Notes: a model not told the origin generated them from the letters alone. A stretch of 64,000 nt of DNA from Adlercreutzia caecimuris B7 (GCF_000403355.2 NZ_KE159646.1:1973561-2037560), one strand, 5' to 3'. Shown: positions 16,201-24,933, numbered from the stretch's first letter. Translations and numbers: made by a program.

Positions 16201-16231
16201 ATTCCGCCGGTTGAAGCAGCCAACCGATTCG

Positions 16232-17020
16232 TCACCTTTCGCAGAAATCCATCACCGCACTTTCCCACTCATCAAACAGCGGCACAACCTCCGTCTCTCC
16301 ATGCCCCACCACCAACGCCGTCGCATCACCGATAGGCCGACCGCTGCGATACAGGCTCATGGTATCGAGGAACCAGAAACTCTCGCCTGATTCAGCCTCG
16401 TAGCTCGATGCTGTCTCGATTGGCGTATGCCCTACAATCTGAGATAGGCCAGGGAACGGATCGCACAGCAACTCGCGTCGATCAGCCCACAACGGCCCCG
16501 GCAAGCCCCAACCGTGGCGTGCCGGGCCGCAGGAAATAAGCGATCGCCACTGCGCCCGATCGACATACATGTCGTTCAAGTGCGCGGCAACGTCCCCCGC
16601 CTCTGTGCCTTCCTCAATGCCGGCGCGGTGCGCCCACGCACCTGTAAGACCCGCATGGGTTACCAAACGGCCACCTACGACTGCGGCCACCCTTACACCC
16701 AGCCCATCGGAAAGCAGCGCTGCAACTTCTTCGCGCACGTCTTCGTTGGTGAAACCATAGCTCGCAAGCCCCAGATAGGCCGCATCATGGTTCCCCATGA
16801 GCACGGTCACCCGTAACTTCAAGGCCTCTGCCTTCGCCTTCCATTCCGCTGCATATTCCAGCTGCCGCACCATGGCTCGGCCGTCCACGCCCCAGTCGTC
16901 GCACAGGTCGCCTGACAGCACAATGGAGTCGCAGCAATGGCTCAGTGCCGTATCTGTCACCCGCGGCAGCACCAACGACATCTTGCAGTGCAGGTCACCT
17001 ACCACCAACGTTTTTCCCAT
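16232..17020 (-). CDS. Metallophosphoesterase, companion of an RNA ligase remnant
   Basis: 262 residues. All calcineurin-type motifs are present in order: GDLH (8-11), LSGDLCDD (36-42), GNHD (76-79), THAG and GHTP. It should hydrolyse phosphoester bonds with two metal ions. ATG 17020 is preferred over a GTG 6 bases upstream because AGGGG is correctly spaced for it. It follows the stop of the RNA-ligase remnant by only 8 bases, so the two formed one operon, and such phosphatases are found next to RNA ligases as possible RNA-repair pairs. The phosphatase itself looks complete. Confidence 0.85.
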   Translation of the reverse strand: MGKTLVVGDLHCKMSLVLPRVTDTALSHCCDSIVLSGDLCDDWGVDGRAMVRQLEYAAEWKAKAEALKLRVTVLMGNHDAAYLGLASYGFTNEDVREEVAALLSDGLGVRVAAVVGGRLVTHAGLTGAWAHRAGIEEGTEAGDVAAHLNDMYVDRAQWRSLISCGPARHGWGLPGPLWADRRELLCDPFPGLSQIVGHTPIETASSYEAESGESFWFLDTMSLYRSGRPIGDATALVVGHGETEVVPLFDEWESAVMDFCER

Positions 17021-17028
17021 AGTCACCC

Positions 17029-17192
17029 CTATTTCTCTCGCAATAAGTAGTCGTTGCTAATGACCTTCATGGAAAGCGGGCCTTGAGCGATCTGGCTGTA
17101 AACGGGCGCCGCGATGTCATACTGCGATCGGCTCCCTCAATCGGCGCGACATCGTGGACGTATTGAACCGAAGCCAGCTTTCTTTCAGCCAT
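17029..17192 (-). pseudogene. RNA ligase (DRB0094-like) reduced to its two ends
   Basis: An ATG at 17192 with an excellent site (GAAGGAGAAGG) opens MAERKLASVQYVHDVAPIEG, the N-terminus of ATP-dependent RNA ligases of the DRB0094 type. After about 24 codons, at ~17121-17125, the sequence jumps to another frame reading GPLSMKVISNDYLLREK and TAG (17031-17029), which resembles their C-terminus. Roughly 300 central codons, including the catalytic lysine motif, are missing. This is a clean internal deletion next to an intact metallophosphoesterase gene. The family call rests on two short ends. Confidence 0.6.
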
Positions 17193-17323
17193 GCCTTCTC
17201 CTTCATATGCGATTGTCCCTAGATGTTTCGCGCAAAACGTGCTTCGAGGTTACCGCGTATTACAGACCAGAACAATAGTCGCATTAGTCCGATTTTTAGG
17301 AGAATTGAAAACGCTTAAATAGC

Positions 17324-17354
17324 AAGGCCTGCCGACTCGCTCATGGCAGGCCTT
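17324..17354 (-). terminator. Hairpin, probable terminator of the GyrI-like gene
   Basis: AAGGCCTGCC (17324-17333) pairs with GGCAGGCCTT (17345-17354) across an 11-base loop, 39 bases past the end of the GyrI-like gene. The tail is only modestly T-rich. Confidence 0.55.
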
Positions 17355-17392
17355 CGCTTCTAGCTAGATATGCGGCTTACGGCACGCTTGCC

Positions 17393-18028
17393 CTAGGCGG
17401 GCCTCACGGGAATGCGGAGAACCGTTTTCAGGCGCTCGGGGACAACCCGTCGCGGATCCGAGAGGTAGATCTCGTGGTGGAGGCGCTTCTCACTTTGGTC
17501 GAACCGCAGGCCCTCCGACTCGGCATAGCTTTTCAGCGCGTCGATCGTCGCAGGCTCGTCGTCGTAGGACCCAATGTGCATGCACTGTACGCAGAGCCCC
17601 TCGCCCACCGTGATCATTTCCACCTTCGAGAAGTCAGTTTTTTTCTTGCGCGTGGCCTCCTGCACTGCCCAGTCGAACACGGCGGGCGTTACGAACTCGG
17701 GCAGCCGGATGCAGCTTATCCACTCAAGTTCGGCTTTGCGCTTCGGGTCCAGCTGCTCGATGGGCTCCGGAAAAGTCCAGAAGCCTTCCAGCGGCGGAAC
17801 GACGTAGGGCGCATACCCCTCGATGTCGTAACCCGACTTGGGTGACATCTTGATGGTGAAGGAGATGCCGTAGAGCATCTGGAGGGCACGCTGGTATTCG
17901 CCGTCTTCTTCGTTCGGATCCCCTTTACCGCGCACCGCCACATAGTTGATCGGCGGCATCTCTATGAGAGCCGGCTTCTTCGACGGCTGATAGATGTCCT
18001 TGTACTCTTTCTTGTAGTCGAACGGCAT
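17393..18028 (-). CDS. GyrI-like small-molecule-binding protein
   Basis: 211 residues. It opens MPFDYKKEYKDIYQPSKKPA, then PPINYVAVRGKGDPN and the C-terminal KTVLRIPVRP, which together mark the GyrI-like family of ligand-binding proteins (SOUL/GyrI fold). They bind hydrophobic small molecules, and some have hydrolase activity on drugs. It is cytoplasmic. It lies 72 bases after an AraC-GyrI regulator gene on the same strand, so the pair may sense and bind the same kind of compound. Confidence 0.85.
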   Translation of the reverse strand: MPFDYKKEYKDIYQPSKKPALIEMPPINYVAVRGKGDPNEEDGEYQRALQMLYGISFTIKMSPKSGYDIEGYAPYVVPPLEGFWTFPEPIEQLDPKRKAELEWISCIRLPEFVTPAVFDWAVQEATRKKKTDFSKVEMITVGEGLCVQCMHIGSYDDEPATIDALKSYAESEGLRFDQSEKRLHHEIYLSDPRRVVPERLKTVLRIPVRPA

Positions 18029-18100
18029 GGGACTCCTCGCTCCTTACGTGATGGTTGCTGCTGACTATCAGCTCGCCGTCGGCGAACGCGGCCAGGGGCC

Positions 18101-18958
18101 TTAGGCCTTGACCACGGGAAGCCAGACCTCGCTTTTGCTGTCCGGTGCGGTCATGGCCGGCGTGAAGTACCTCTCGACGTCGGTGCCCGAGGCCCACTGG
18201 TACCCAGAGGCCGGCAGCCACTCGGCGAGGATGCGATGCCACAGCTCGTTCATGGCATCGGGCATCGGCCCGACGCACTCGAAGACCGCGTAGGTGGCCG
18301 CCTCGACGACGCGCTCCCCCATGCCCTCGGGGCACGGTTGGCCTGTGGCCACGCAGGCCATGTAGCAGTCGAACTCGCCGTCGTCGCAGAACTGGACGCC
18401 CAACAGGCCCGCAGGCTCGCTGCCGTCCATCAGGCTCAGCACCTTGTGGACGTCCGCCCCGATCTTAGCCCAGTACTCGGTGGCCTTCGCCCCGGCGCTC
18501 TCGACGTCCCATGTCCCGTTATCGGACGGTATCCCGACCACGCGGAAAGACGGCTGCTCGATGATCTTGTAGTCCATTGCCTCTTCTCCCTTCACGGATA
18601 GCGTGAACGCGAGGCGTGGGTGGAGCTTGAGCGTAGTGCCGGGCAGGCGCGCCTCACTCGGCGACGCGCCGTGCACGCTTCGAAACGCCCTGCTGAACGA
18701 CGTCGGAGAGTCGTACCCGTACCTCAGGGCCACGTCTATCACCTTCGCATCGGTTGACGCAAGGTCGTATGCGGCGCTCGTCATCGCCCGGCGCCTGACG
18801 TACTCCGAAAGCGTCACGCCCGCCAGGTAGGGGAACATCCGCTGGAGCTGGTACTGGGAGCATCCGGCGATGCGGGAGAGCTCCTTCAGGTCGAGCGTCC
18901 CGTCCAGGTGCTCCTCAACGTAGCCCATGGCTCGGTTCAAGTTCTCAAGCTGGCTCAT
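18101..18958 (-). CDS. AraC-family regulator with GyrI-like effector domain
   Basis: 285 residues from ATG 18958 (AAAGGAGG upstream). The N-terminal ~105 hold two helix-turn-helix units (LKELSRIAGCSQYQLQRMF, then VALRYGYDSPTSFSRAF), the AraC DNA-binding pattern. The C-terminal ~160 are a GyrI-like ligand domain ending SKSEVWLPV. This is the Rob/BltR-like layout in which a drug or lipid-like ligand controls transcription. The likely target is the GyrI-like gene behind it. Confidence 0.88.
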   Translation of the reverse strand: MSQLENLNRAMGYVEEHLDGTLDLKELSRIAGCSQYQLQRMFPYLAGVTLSEYVRRRAMTSAAYDLASTDAKVIDVALRYGYDSPTSFSRAFRSVHGASPSEARLPGTTLKLHPRLAFTLSVKGEEAMDYKIIEQPSFRVVGIPSDNGTWDVESAGAKATEYWAKIGADVHKVLSLMDGSEPAGLLGVQFCDDGEFDCYMACVATGQPCPEGMGERVVEAATYAVFECVGPMPDAMNELWHRILAEWLPASGYQWASGTDVERYFTPAMTAPDSKSEVWLPVVKA

Positions 18959-19181
18959 CCACGCCTCCTTTCGCATCCAGGTTACCGGGCAGGAGAAGGC
19001 GCGTCCTCTCATATCCCGTGCGAGTATTGGCTGGGCGCGACCACGCATCACGCCCGAACCGGCAGCATAGCTTAACATTGCAAAGCATGCAGAAGAAACC
19101 CTAGGCATCGCGCCCCAAAGGGCATATCCTTGCGCGATGGTTATACTTGAAGGAGTCTAATCTGTTCGGAAGGGGAGGAAG

Positions 19182-20183
19182 ATGGGCGTAGCCAGAAGCC
19201 GACGAGTAAGCTTGATCGCCTTCTGCGCGCTGTGTGTGGCCCTCTACGCTTATGGTGTCGCCTCCGCTCCATGCATACCGAGCCACATCGAGGGCATCGC
19301 CCTGCCACTTGATTTCATGGTGGGGATACCACTTGGCTTCTATCTTCTTGTGGTTAGGCCGAGAAGGCTCACGCTGCTCTCGGTCGTTCCCGTTATTTGG
19401 ATCGGCTATGCGCTGAGCGTGCTCGCACTCGGATCGCCAAACGCAGGCATCCTACCGGCCCTGCTCTCCGCGCTGATTCCCGTGGAGCTCGCCGTCGCCG
19501 TGAGGGAATGCCTGAAAATCACTCGCACCTTCAAGGCTGCCAAAACGGAGAGCTCCGATCCCATGGTCTGGTTCAGGGAGACCATGCTCTACCTCGTCCG
19601 CAAAGACGTCGCCGCTAACATGACGGCGGCCGAGCTGGGCGTTTGGTACTACGCGCTGCTTTCGTGGCGAAAGAAGCCCTACGTGCTGCCAGGCGAGCGG
19701 GCGTTCAGCTACCATAACGCCGGCGGCTACATGAACATGATGCTCGGACTCGCGCTCGCGTTCCCCGTGGAGATCGTCGCGGTACACCTCCTGGTGTCAC
19801 AGTGGAGCGTTCCAGCCGCTATCGTCGTTACGGCGCTTTCCGTCTATGCGGCTATTTGGCTCGTGGGCGACGCGCGCGCTCGCATACTGCGCCCTATTGC
19901 GGTTGGGGAAGGCTCGGCGCGTCTGGAATGCGGCATTCAGATGGAGACCGTCATCCCCGTCTCTCATATCGAGATGGTCGCGCTTTCGGATAACGAAATC
20001 GGGCATGTTGAGGAATCGGACAGGCTCAACTACGGCGCGTTCTATCGTCCGAATGTGTGGTTGGCGATGCGGAGCCCCGTTGAAGTTCGGACACTTCTGG
20101 GCACGAAGCACGTGCGCGCCGTCGGTGTGAGCGTTGACGACCCAAAGGCATTTGCCGCCGCGATTAAAGAGGCCGCGAAATGA
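19182..20183 (+). CDS. Membrane protein of unknown function with PH-like tail
   Basis: 333 residues. Four hydrophobic segments in the first ~110 residues, a polar stretch with a KDVAANMTAAELGVWYYALL region, a further pair of helices (about 190-230), and a soluble C-terminal ~100 residues that alternate strands like a bacterial PH domain. AGGGGAGG precedes the ATG and TATACT lies at 19142-19147. I do not recognise the family. Its 3' end is antisense to the truncated minus-strand gene at 20042-20386. Confidence 0.7.
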   Translation: MGVARSRRVSLIAFCALCVALYAYGVASAPCIPSHIEGIALPLDFMVGIPLGFYLLVVRPRRLTLLSVVPVIWIGYALSVLALGSPNAGILPALLSALIPVELAVAVRECLKITRTFKAAKTESSDPMVWFRETMLYLVRKDVAANMTAAELGVWYYALLSWRKKPYVLPGERAFSYHNAGGYMNMMLGLALAFPVEIVAVHLLVSQWSVPAAIVVTALSVYAAIWLVGDARARILRPIAVGEGSARLECGIQMETVIPVSHIEMVALSDNEIGHVEESDRLNYGAFYRPNVWLAMRSPVEVRTLLGTKHVRAVGVSVDDPKAFAAAIKEAAK

Positions 20184-20386
20184 GACGTCATAACTTGATA
20201 CAAACCAATCGTTGAGGGGTCGAAGCGAATGCCCAGCGACTTGAACAGCTGCTCCTCTGCGGTTGGCGCAAGCTCGAAGGCGTCGACCAGGGGCCAGGGC
20301 GACTGGAAGGTGTGCACCCAGGCGCAAGCGAGCTGGAAGGCGACCGAGATGATCGCGTATCTCAAGACCAAATCGATGGCGCTCAT
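20042..20386 (-). CDS. Truncated membrane protein gene coupled to the XRE gene
   Basis: The ATG at 20386 overlaps the TGA of the XRE regulator (ATGA), so it is translationally coupled. The first ~68 residues (hydrophobic VLRYAIISVAFQLACAWVH, then polar) look like a real protein start. The remaining ~46 codons run antisense into the 3' end of the plus-strand membrane gene and look accidental. The natural gene was probably longer and was cut by a rearrangement at about 20184. Function unknown. Confidence 0.45.
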   Translation of the reverse strand: MSAIDLVLRYAIISVAFQLACAWVHTFQSPWPLVDAFELAPTAEEQLFKSLGIRFDPSTIGLYQVMTSHFAASLIAAANAFGSSTLTPTARTCFVPRSVRTSTGLRIANHTFGR

Positions 20387-21528
20387 ACGGAGACCTCCTC
20401 TTCCCCCAGACGGCGCATGACCGCATCAAACCTTGGGTTGCCACGAAGCGTGCCCCAGCTCTCGTTCGATGTGATGCTGCTCACGAAGGACGAGCGTAGC
20501 GATGCCGCAGCCTCCCCTCGCGCCTCGTCCGCCTTCTCGTCTCCGTTCCGCCACAAGAACTCGTCGACAGGCTTGAAGAAAGGCGGGTTCTGCGGGTTCT
20601 CAAACGTCTCGCAGCAGCGCTCCAGGTCTTCGACGAACCGTTCCAGCTCGGCCAGCGCGCGGTCGCTATCCCCCGATTCCACGAGCTGCGTCGCCAACGC
20701 GATCCGAATGATTGGGACAAGCGTTGGGAAGAGCGCCGCAAACCCATCCGGCGCTTGAATGGCCGCCGCGAGAACAAGGATATCTTCGAGTTCCTCGGCG
20801 CTTACACCCTCGACCCCGGCCAAAGCCTGCGCGCAGCTGGCAACTTCGAGGAGCGAGAAGAGGAGCTGGCGCTTGAGCGCGATCTCGGCCCTCTTCGAGT
20901 TCCCTGCTCTTATGGCAATGCCTGCGAGAATGATTGCGGCCATGTTCGGCTTGGCGGGAACCATCTTTTCGATGAGTTCGTCTGCCTGGCCCTCCCTCCC
21001 CTCGGACGCGAGCAATATGCAGAGCGCTTGCAAGACGAAGTCTGTGGAGGGGCCGTCTGGATCGAGCTGCAGCACGCGGCGCAAGATCCTCTCAGCGAGA
21101 TCGGCCACGCGCGATGTGGGTTCGGGGCAATTCGCCTCGTCTGAGATGCTCGGCTCTATCGCTTTCACATAGAGCGCGAGGCCGACAGCCTTGAGGAGCT
21201 CAGGATCGGACCAGTATCGGGCAGACTGTCGCTCGGCATACGTGGCAGCCTGGGCAGGATCCTCCGCAAGCAGCGCTTGCAGCCACTCCGTGACCTCTTC
21301 CCGCTTTTCCTCGCTTGCCAGGGGTTCGTACCCGAACAAGTCGTCCAAGGTTACAGAGAATAGGGAGGCTATCTGGGGCACAAGGGCGATGTCGGGCAAG
21401 CTCTGGCCGCATTCCCATTTCGATACGGCCGCTTTCGACACGCCGAGTCGGCAGGCAAGTTCCTCCTGCGTAAGATGGTTGCGGATGCGCTCTTCTAGGA
21501 TGCGCTCGGATAAAAGGGAACGGTTCAT
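20383..21528 (-). CDS. XRE-family regulator with long helical C-terminus
   Basis: 381 residues from ATG 21528 (AAAGGA upstream). Residues ~5-60 are a Cro/CI helix-turn-helix (LTQEELACRLGVSKAAVSKW, then DLFGYEP). The rest is all-helical with repeated 30-40 residue units, probably TPR-like, a common sensor arrangement. DNA-binding regulator with unknown ligand. A TCAACC-GAC-GGTTGA palindrome lies 85 bases upstream. It is coupled to the truncated membrane gene downstream. Confidence 0.82.
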   Translation of the reverse strand: MNRSLLSERILEERIRNHLTQEELACRLGVSKAAVSKWECGQSLPDIALVPQIASLFSVTLDDLFGYEPLASEEKREEVTEWLQALLAEDPAQAATYAERQSARYWSDPELLKAVGLALYVKAIEPSISDEANCPEPTSRVADLAERILRRVLQLDPDGPSTDFVLQALCILLASEGREGQADELIEKMVPAKPNMAAIILAGIAIRAGNSKRAEIALKRQLLFSLLEVASCAQALAGVEGVSAEELEDILVLAAAIQAPDGFAALFPTLVPIIRIALATQLVESGDSDRALAELERFVEDLERCCETFENPQNPPFFKPVDEFLWRNGDEKADEARGEAAASLRSSFVSSITSNESWGTLRGNPRFDAVMRRLGEEEVSV

Positions 21529-21612
21529 CGGTTGTCCTTTCGACACCTTCAATTATCTCCGCACTAAGAAATCGCAGCAAGCGAGAGCCGATTGACTTTG
21601 CCCGCCGTTAAA

Positions 21613-21627
21613 TCAACCGACGGTTGA
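21613..21627. promoter_or_regulatory. Small palindrome upstream of the XRE gene
   Basis: TCAACC-GAC-GGTTGA, a perfect six-base dyad between the divergent XRE and second abiEi genes. Possible XRE operator. Confidence 0.35.
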
Positions 21628-21711
21628 CTGCCGCTCTTGTAACGCGATTTTGCGACGGCCGGGCCGAAAGCATCAGCGCAGTAAGATCTTCTGGACGAAA
21701 AAGAACCGGGC

Positions 21712-21741
21712 TTGCCTACCAGTTTGCCACTAGGCTATAGT
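21712..21741 (+). promoter_or_regulatory. Promoter of the second abiE locus
   Basis: TTGCCT (21712-21717) and TATAGT (21736-21741) with an 18-base spacer. The -10 touches the left arm of the inverted repeat that follows. Confidence 0.5.
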
Positions 21742-21787
21742 TTACAATCATGCTGAATATGTATTAGAATATCAGCGTGATTGTAAA
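21741..21787. promoter_or_regulatory. 16-base inverted repeat, putative second AbiEi operator
   Basis: TTTACAATCATGCTGA (21741-21756) and TCAGCGTGATTGTAAA (21772-21787) pair with one mismatch across 15 bases. The right arm ends on the base before the ATG at 21788. The layout is the same as at the first abiE locus but the sequence differs, as expected for a different AbiEi specificity. Confidence 0.65.
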
Positions 21788-22387
21788 ATGATTACCAAAT
21801 ACGACAAGACACTGAATTCTATCCTCGAAGCCAACGCGGGGATCATAACCTCTGCCGAGGCGCAAGAGGCAGGGGCTACGCGCCCGGCCTTCTCCGACTA
21901 CGTCCGCAGACACGGCCTTGAGCGAACATCGCGTGGGGTCTACATTGATCCTGATGTATTCCCAGACGAAATGGCGCTCCTCCAGAAGCGCTTCCCTAAA
22001 GCCGCGTTCTCCCATGAATCGGCGCTCTACCTGCATGACCTGACCGACCGCGAGCCGATTCCAGTCTCGGTCACGGTTGACTCGGGCTACAACGCCGGCC
22101 CCCTGAAGGCCCAAGGCGTGCGCATCTACTACACGAAGCCGGAGTGGTACGAGATGGGGCTCGCGGAGGTCGAAACGCCGAGCGGTGCCAAAGTGATGGC
22201 CTACGACAAGGAGCGCACTATCTGCGACCTCATCCGCAAGCGTACCGCTTTCGATCCGGCAGTGTTCCGACAGGCTATTCGCGATTATGTGCGGTCAAGG
22301 GACAAGAACCTCGCACGCCTGTCTGACTACGCGCGCGCGATGAACATAGAATCCCGCGTTTACGAGGTAATGGAGGTGGCACTGTGA
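21788..22387 (+). CDS. AbiEi-type antitoxin / autorepressor (second locus)
   Basis: 199 residues. The first ~70 form the AbiEi winged-helix domain (GIITSAEAQEAGATRPAFSD, then RTSRGVYIDPD). AYDKERTICDLIRKR and RLSDYARAM are typical of the C-terminal domain. It should repress its own promoter and counter an AbiEii toxin. No ribosome binding site is present; an inverted repeat abuts the ATG. Its TGA overlaps the GTG of the broken toxin gene. It is intact and only distantly similar to the AbiEi at 15591-16142. Confidence 0.85.
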   Translation: MITKYDKTLNSILEANAGIITSAEAQEAGATRPAFSDYVRRHGLERTSRGVYIDPDVFPDEMALLQKRFPKAAFSHESALYLHDLTDREPIPVSVTVDSGYNAGPLKAQGVRIYYTKPEWYEMGLAEVETPSGAKVMAYDKERTICDLIRKRTAFDPAVFRQAIRDYVRSRDKNLARLSDYARAMNIESRVYEVMEVAL

Positions 22388-22729
22388 TCACGGGAGCCCG
22401 GAGAATCAAAGACCTCATCAGGAACCGCGCCAAAGGAGATGGCGCCACGGCACAGATGCTCCTTCGTCACTACGCCATGGAGCGCCTGCTTGAGAGACTG
22501 TCCGTGTCCGATTATCGCGATGACTTCGTCATCAAGGGAGGCATGCTCGTGGCCGCTCGACCGGAGCGACGAGATGATAGACCTGCTTGCGCAAAGCGAG
22601 ATGATGGAGGGGCACTGGAGCCGATATCAGGCGGCAAACGCCTTCGCTGAGTCAGTCAGTTGGCAAGACGCGCTCGCGTCTCTTCGCGCGTTGGCCAACG
22701 CGGTCAAGGACGCCAAAACTGCCGACTAG
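22384..22729 (+). pseudogene. AbiEii-family toxin remnant (second locus)
   Basis: GTG at 22384 overlaps the AbiEi stop (GTGA). About 57 residues follow the AbiEii N-terminus to DDFVIKGGMLVA, where the catalytic motif begins. At about 22556-22562 the frame changes and continues SDEMIDLLAQSEMMEGHWSR then YQAANAFAESVSWQDAL to TAG at 22727-22729, the usual C-terminal end of the family. About 150-200 codons including the catalytic aspartates are gone, so the toxin must be inactive. Confidence 0.7.
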
Positions 22730-22801
22730 CCGTTTTCACGAAGAAATACCAGTTCAGAGCTAATGGGACAATTTGTCTCAGTGGAAAGAGGAAAGACCAG
22801 A

Positions 22802-23404
22802 ATGTCTATCAACGAGTACATCGCCAAGCAGTTCGCCAACCCCCGTGGTATAGGCGGGCGCATCGTTATGGCCGTCATGAACCGTCAGAACGCGCAGATG
22901 TACGAAGCGACAGAGAGGCTCCTTCGTCCTCGAAACGACGACATCATACTTGACATAGGCTGCGGCAACGGGATCATGTTGGAGCGGATCGCCCATGCGT
23001 GTGATTGCCATTTGATAGGAACCGACATCTCGGAAGATGCGCTTGAGATCGCGAAACGTCGGCTTGCCGGAACGAACGTGGAGCTCCTTCGCTGTCCGGT
23101 TGACGATACGCCACTCGAAGACGCAACAGTCGACAAGGCTCTAACAATCAACACGATTTACTTCTGGGAGGATCTGGCGTCGGGCTTCGAGGAGATTGCT
23201 CGCGTGCTCAAACCCGAGGGCATCTTCATCAGCACTCATTACACGAACCGAGCCCTCGAATCCTACTCTCACACTCAGTTCGGCTATAGGATGCGTACGG
23301 AACAAGAGGTTGTTTCGGCTGCGGAGATTGCGGGCTTTACCGTTCAAATCAAGTCCATCATGGACGGAAGGGCGTATTGTGTTGTAGGCAGGAGGCAAGC
23401 GTGA
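22802..23404 (+). CDS. Class I SAM-dependent methyltransferase
   Basis: 200 residues from ATG 22802 (AGAGGA upstream). ILDIGCGNGIMLERIA (motif I, 49-64), TDISEDALEIAKRRL and the EIARVLKPEGIFISTHY motif give a Methyltransf_11 type fold. The substrate is unknown; relatives are often annotated with quinone or small-molecule methylation. Its TGA overlaps the GTG start of the YdeI-like gene, so the two are coupled. Confidence 0.85.
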   Translation: MSINEYIAKQFANPRGIGGRIVMAVMNRQNAQMYEATERLLRPRNDDIILDIGCGNGIMLERIAHACDCHLIGTDISEDALEIAKRRLAGTNVELLRCPVDDTPLEDATVDKALTINTIYFWEDLASGFEEIARVLKPEGIFISTHYTNRALESYSHTQFGYRMRTEQEVVSAAEIAGFTVQIKSIMDGRAYCVVGRRQA

Positions 23405-23961
23405 GCGAGGATTTGCGATTCGCCGACAGGGGCGAGTTCAGAAAATGGCTGCAAGGCAATGCATCTTCCGACGATGGTGTCTGGCTCATCTTCGGCAAGG
23501 CAGGAGGCCCTAAGACGCTCAAGGCATCGGAAGCCCTGGAAGAAGCGCTCTGCTTTGGCTGGATCGACGGGCAGATGCAGAAGATCGACGACGTCTCTTA
23601 TCGCAAGTACTTCTCTCAACGTAGGCTCAACAGCAAGTGGTCTGAGAAGAACAAGAAGCTCGTAGCCGAGCTTGAGAAGCGCGGACTCATGACTGAGCAT
23701 GGGCGCTCGAAGATCGAGGAAGCGAAGGCCAACGGACAGTGGGATGCTCCGAAGGCTCCTGGCATCACCGACGAGGACATCGAGCGTATCGCGCAGATTC
23801 TTGAGCCCTATGAGAAGGCGCACGCGAACTTCCTCGGTATGTCGCCTTCGGTGAGGAAGACCTACACGAGGGCCTACCTTGATGCAAAGACCGACGCTGG
23901 TCGCGAGAAGCGTCTCGCTTGGATGGTTGACAGGCTCAATCGAAACCTGAAGCCGATGTAA
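23401..23961 (+). CDS. YdeI/OmpD-associated family protein
   Basis: 186 residues from GTG 23401, which has AGGAGG upstream and overlaps the methyltransferase stop. WLIFGKAGGPKT, ALEEALCFGWIDGQ and KYFSQRRLNSKWSEKNKKLV are the signature of the YdeI family. Members are small cytoplasmic proteins; in Bacillus YdeI has been linked to antimicrobial peptide tolerance, but the biochemical role is unknown. Confidence 0.85.
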   Translation: MSEDLRFADRGEFRKWLQGNASSDDGVWLIFGKAGGPKTLKASEALEEALCFGWIDGQMQKIDDVSYRKYFSQRRLNSKWSEKNKKLVAELEKRGLMTEHGRSKIEEAKANGQWDAPKAPGITDEDIERIAQILEPYEKAHANFLGMSPSVRKTYTRAYLDAKTDAGREKRLAWMVDRLNRNLKPM

Positions 23962-24111
23962 TCGGCAAAGAAATGCACCCAGGGAAGTAAACGGGGCCCC
24001 TAGAGCAAGCCGGATCCGCTTCGGCTGCGCAAGGGGCTCGGCCATCGCAGGGCGGCGTCGGGCATGGTATAGTTTTGCCTTAGTTTGCGACGATCAGGCG
24101 AGGGGATATGC

Positions 24112-24933
24112 ATGCGTAGGCAGCGCTACTCGACATCTATGGGCGACATCGTGTACTGGGTTTCGCGCTCCGAAGAGAGCGAGAGGCCCTGGCTCGTATT
24201 CTTGCCGGAGCTCACCGCTGATCATCGGCTGTTCGAGAAGCAGACCGACTACTTCGCCGGCAAGGCGAACCTGCTCGTATGGGACGCCCCCTCCCATGGA
24301 GAGTCGCGACCCTTCGCCCTCGACTGGAGCCTGGACGACTTGGCCCGCTGGCTGCACGACATCTTGGAGCAGGAGGGCATCGTGCGGCCCATTTTGATCG
24401 GCCAGTCCATGGGCGGCTACCTCGCCCAGGCGTACCTGGATCTCTTTCCCGGAGAGGTGGCCGGATTCGTCTCGATTGACTCGTGCCCCCTGCAGCGCAG
24501 CTACTACAGCGGGTGGGAGCTCGCGGCACTTCGTCACACCAAACTCATGTATCTCTCCATCCCCTGGAAGGCACTGGTGGCGCTGGGCTCGAGCGGCACC
24601 GCTGCATCCGAGTACGGGCGCGCTGTCATGCGCGAGATGATGCTCGACTACGAGAAGCGAGAATACTGCGAGCTGGCCGCTCACGGGTACCGCGTGCTGG
24701 CCGATGCCGTTGATGCAAATCGGCCCTACCGCATCGATTGCCCGCTTTTGATCTTATGCGGCGAGAAGGACGGCGCGGGCTCGGCTAAGCGCTACAACCG
24801 CGCATGGGAGAAGCGCGTCGGCAGTCCCGTCCACTGGATCGAGGGAGCCGGCCACAACTCGAATTGCGACAAGCCCGATGCCGTGAACGCGCTGATCGAG
24901 CACTACGTCCTCGCTCGCTACGACGGCGATTAA
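24112..24933 (+). CDS. Alpha/beta hydrolase
   Basis: 273 residues from ATG 24112 (GAGGGG upstream). The nucleophile elbow GQSMGGY places Ser at 99, the acid is in ILCGEKDGAG and the catalytic His is in GAGHNSN near the C-terminus. WDAPSHGESRP carries the oxyanion-side region. The substrate is unknown. TGGTATAGT at 24065-24073 is a likely extended -10. It is followed after 15 bases by the YbaK-like gene. Confidence 0.87.
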   Translation: MRRQRYSTSMGDIVYWVSRSEESERPWLVFLPELTADHRLFEKQTDYFAGKANLLVWDAPSHGESRPFALDWSLDDLARWLHDILEQEGIVRPILIGQSMGGYLAQAYLDLFPGEVAGFVSIDSCPLQRSYYSGWELAALRHTKLMYLSIPWKALVALGSSGTAASEYGRAVMREMMLDYEKREYCELAAHGYRVLADAVDANRPYRIDCPLLILCGEKDGAGSAKRYNRAWEKRVGSPVHWIEGAGHNSNCDKPDAVNALIEHYVLARYDGD

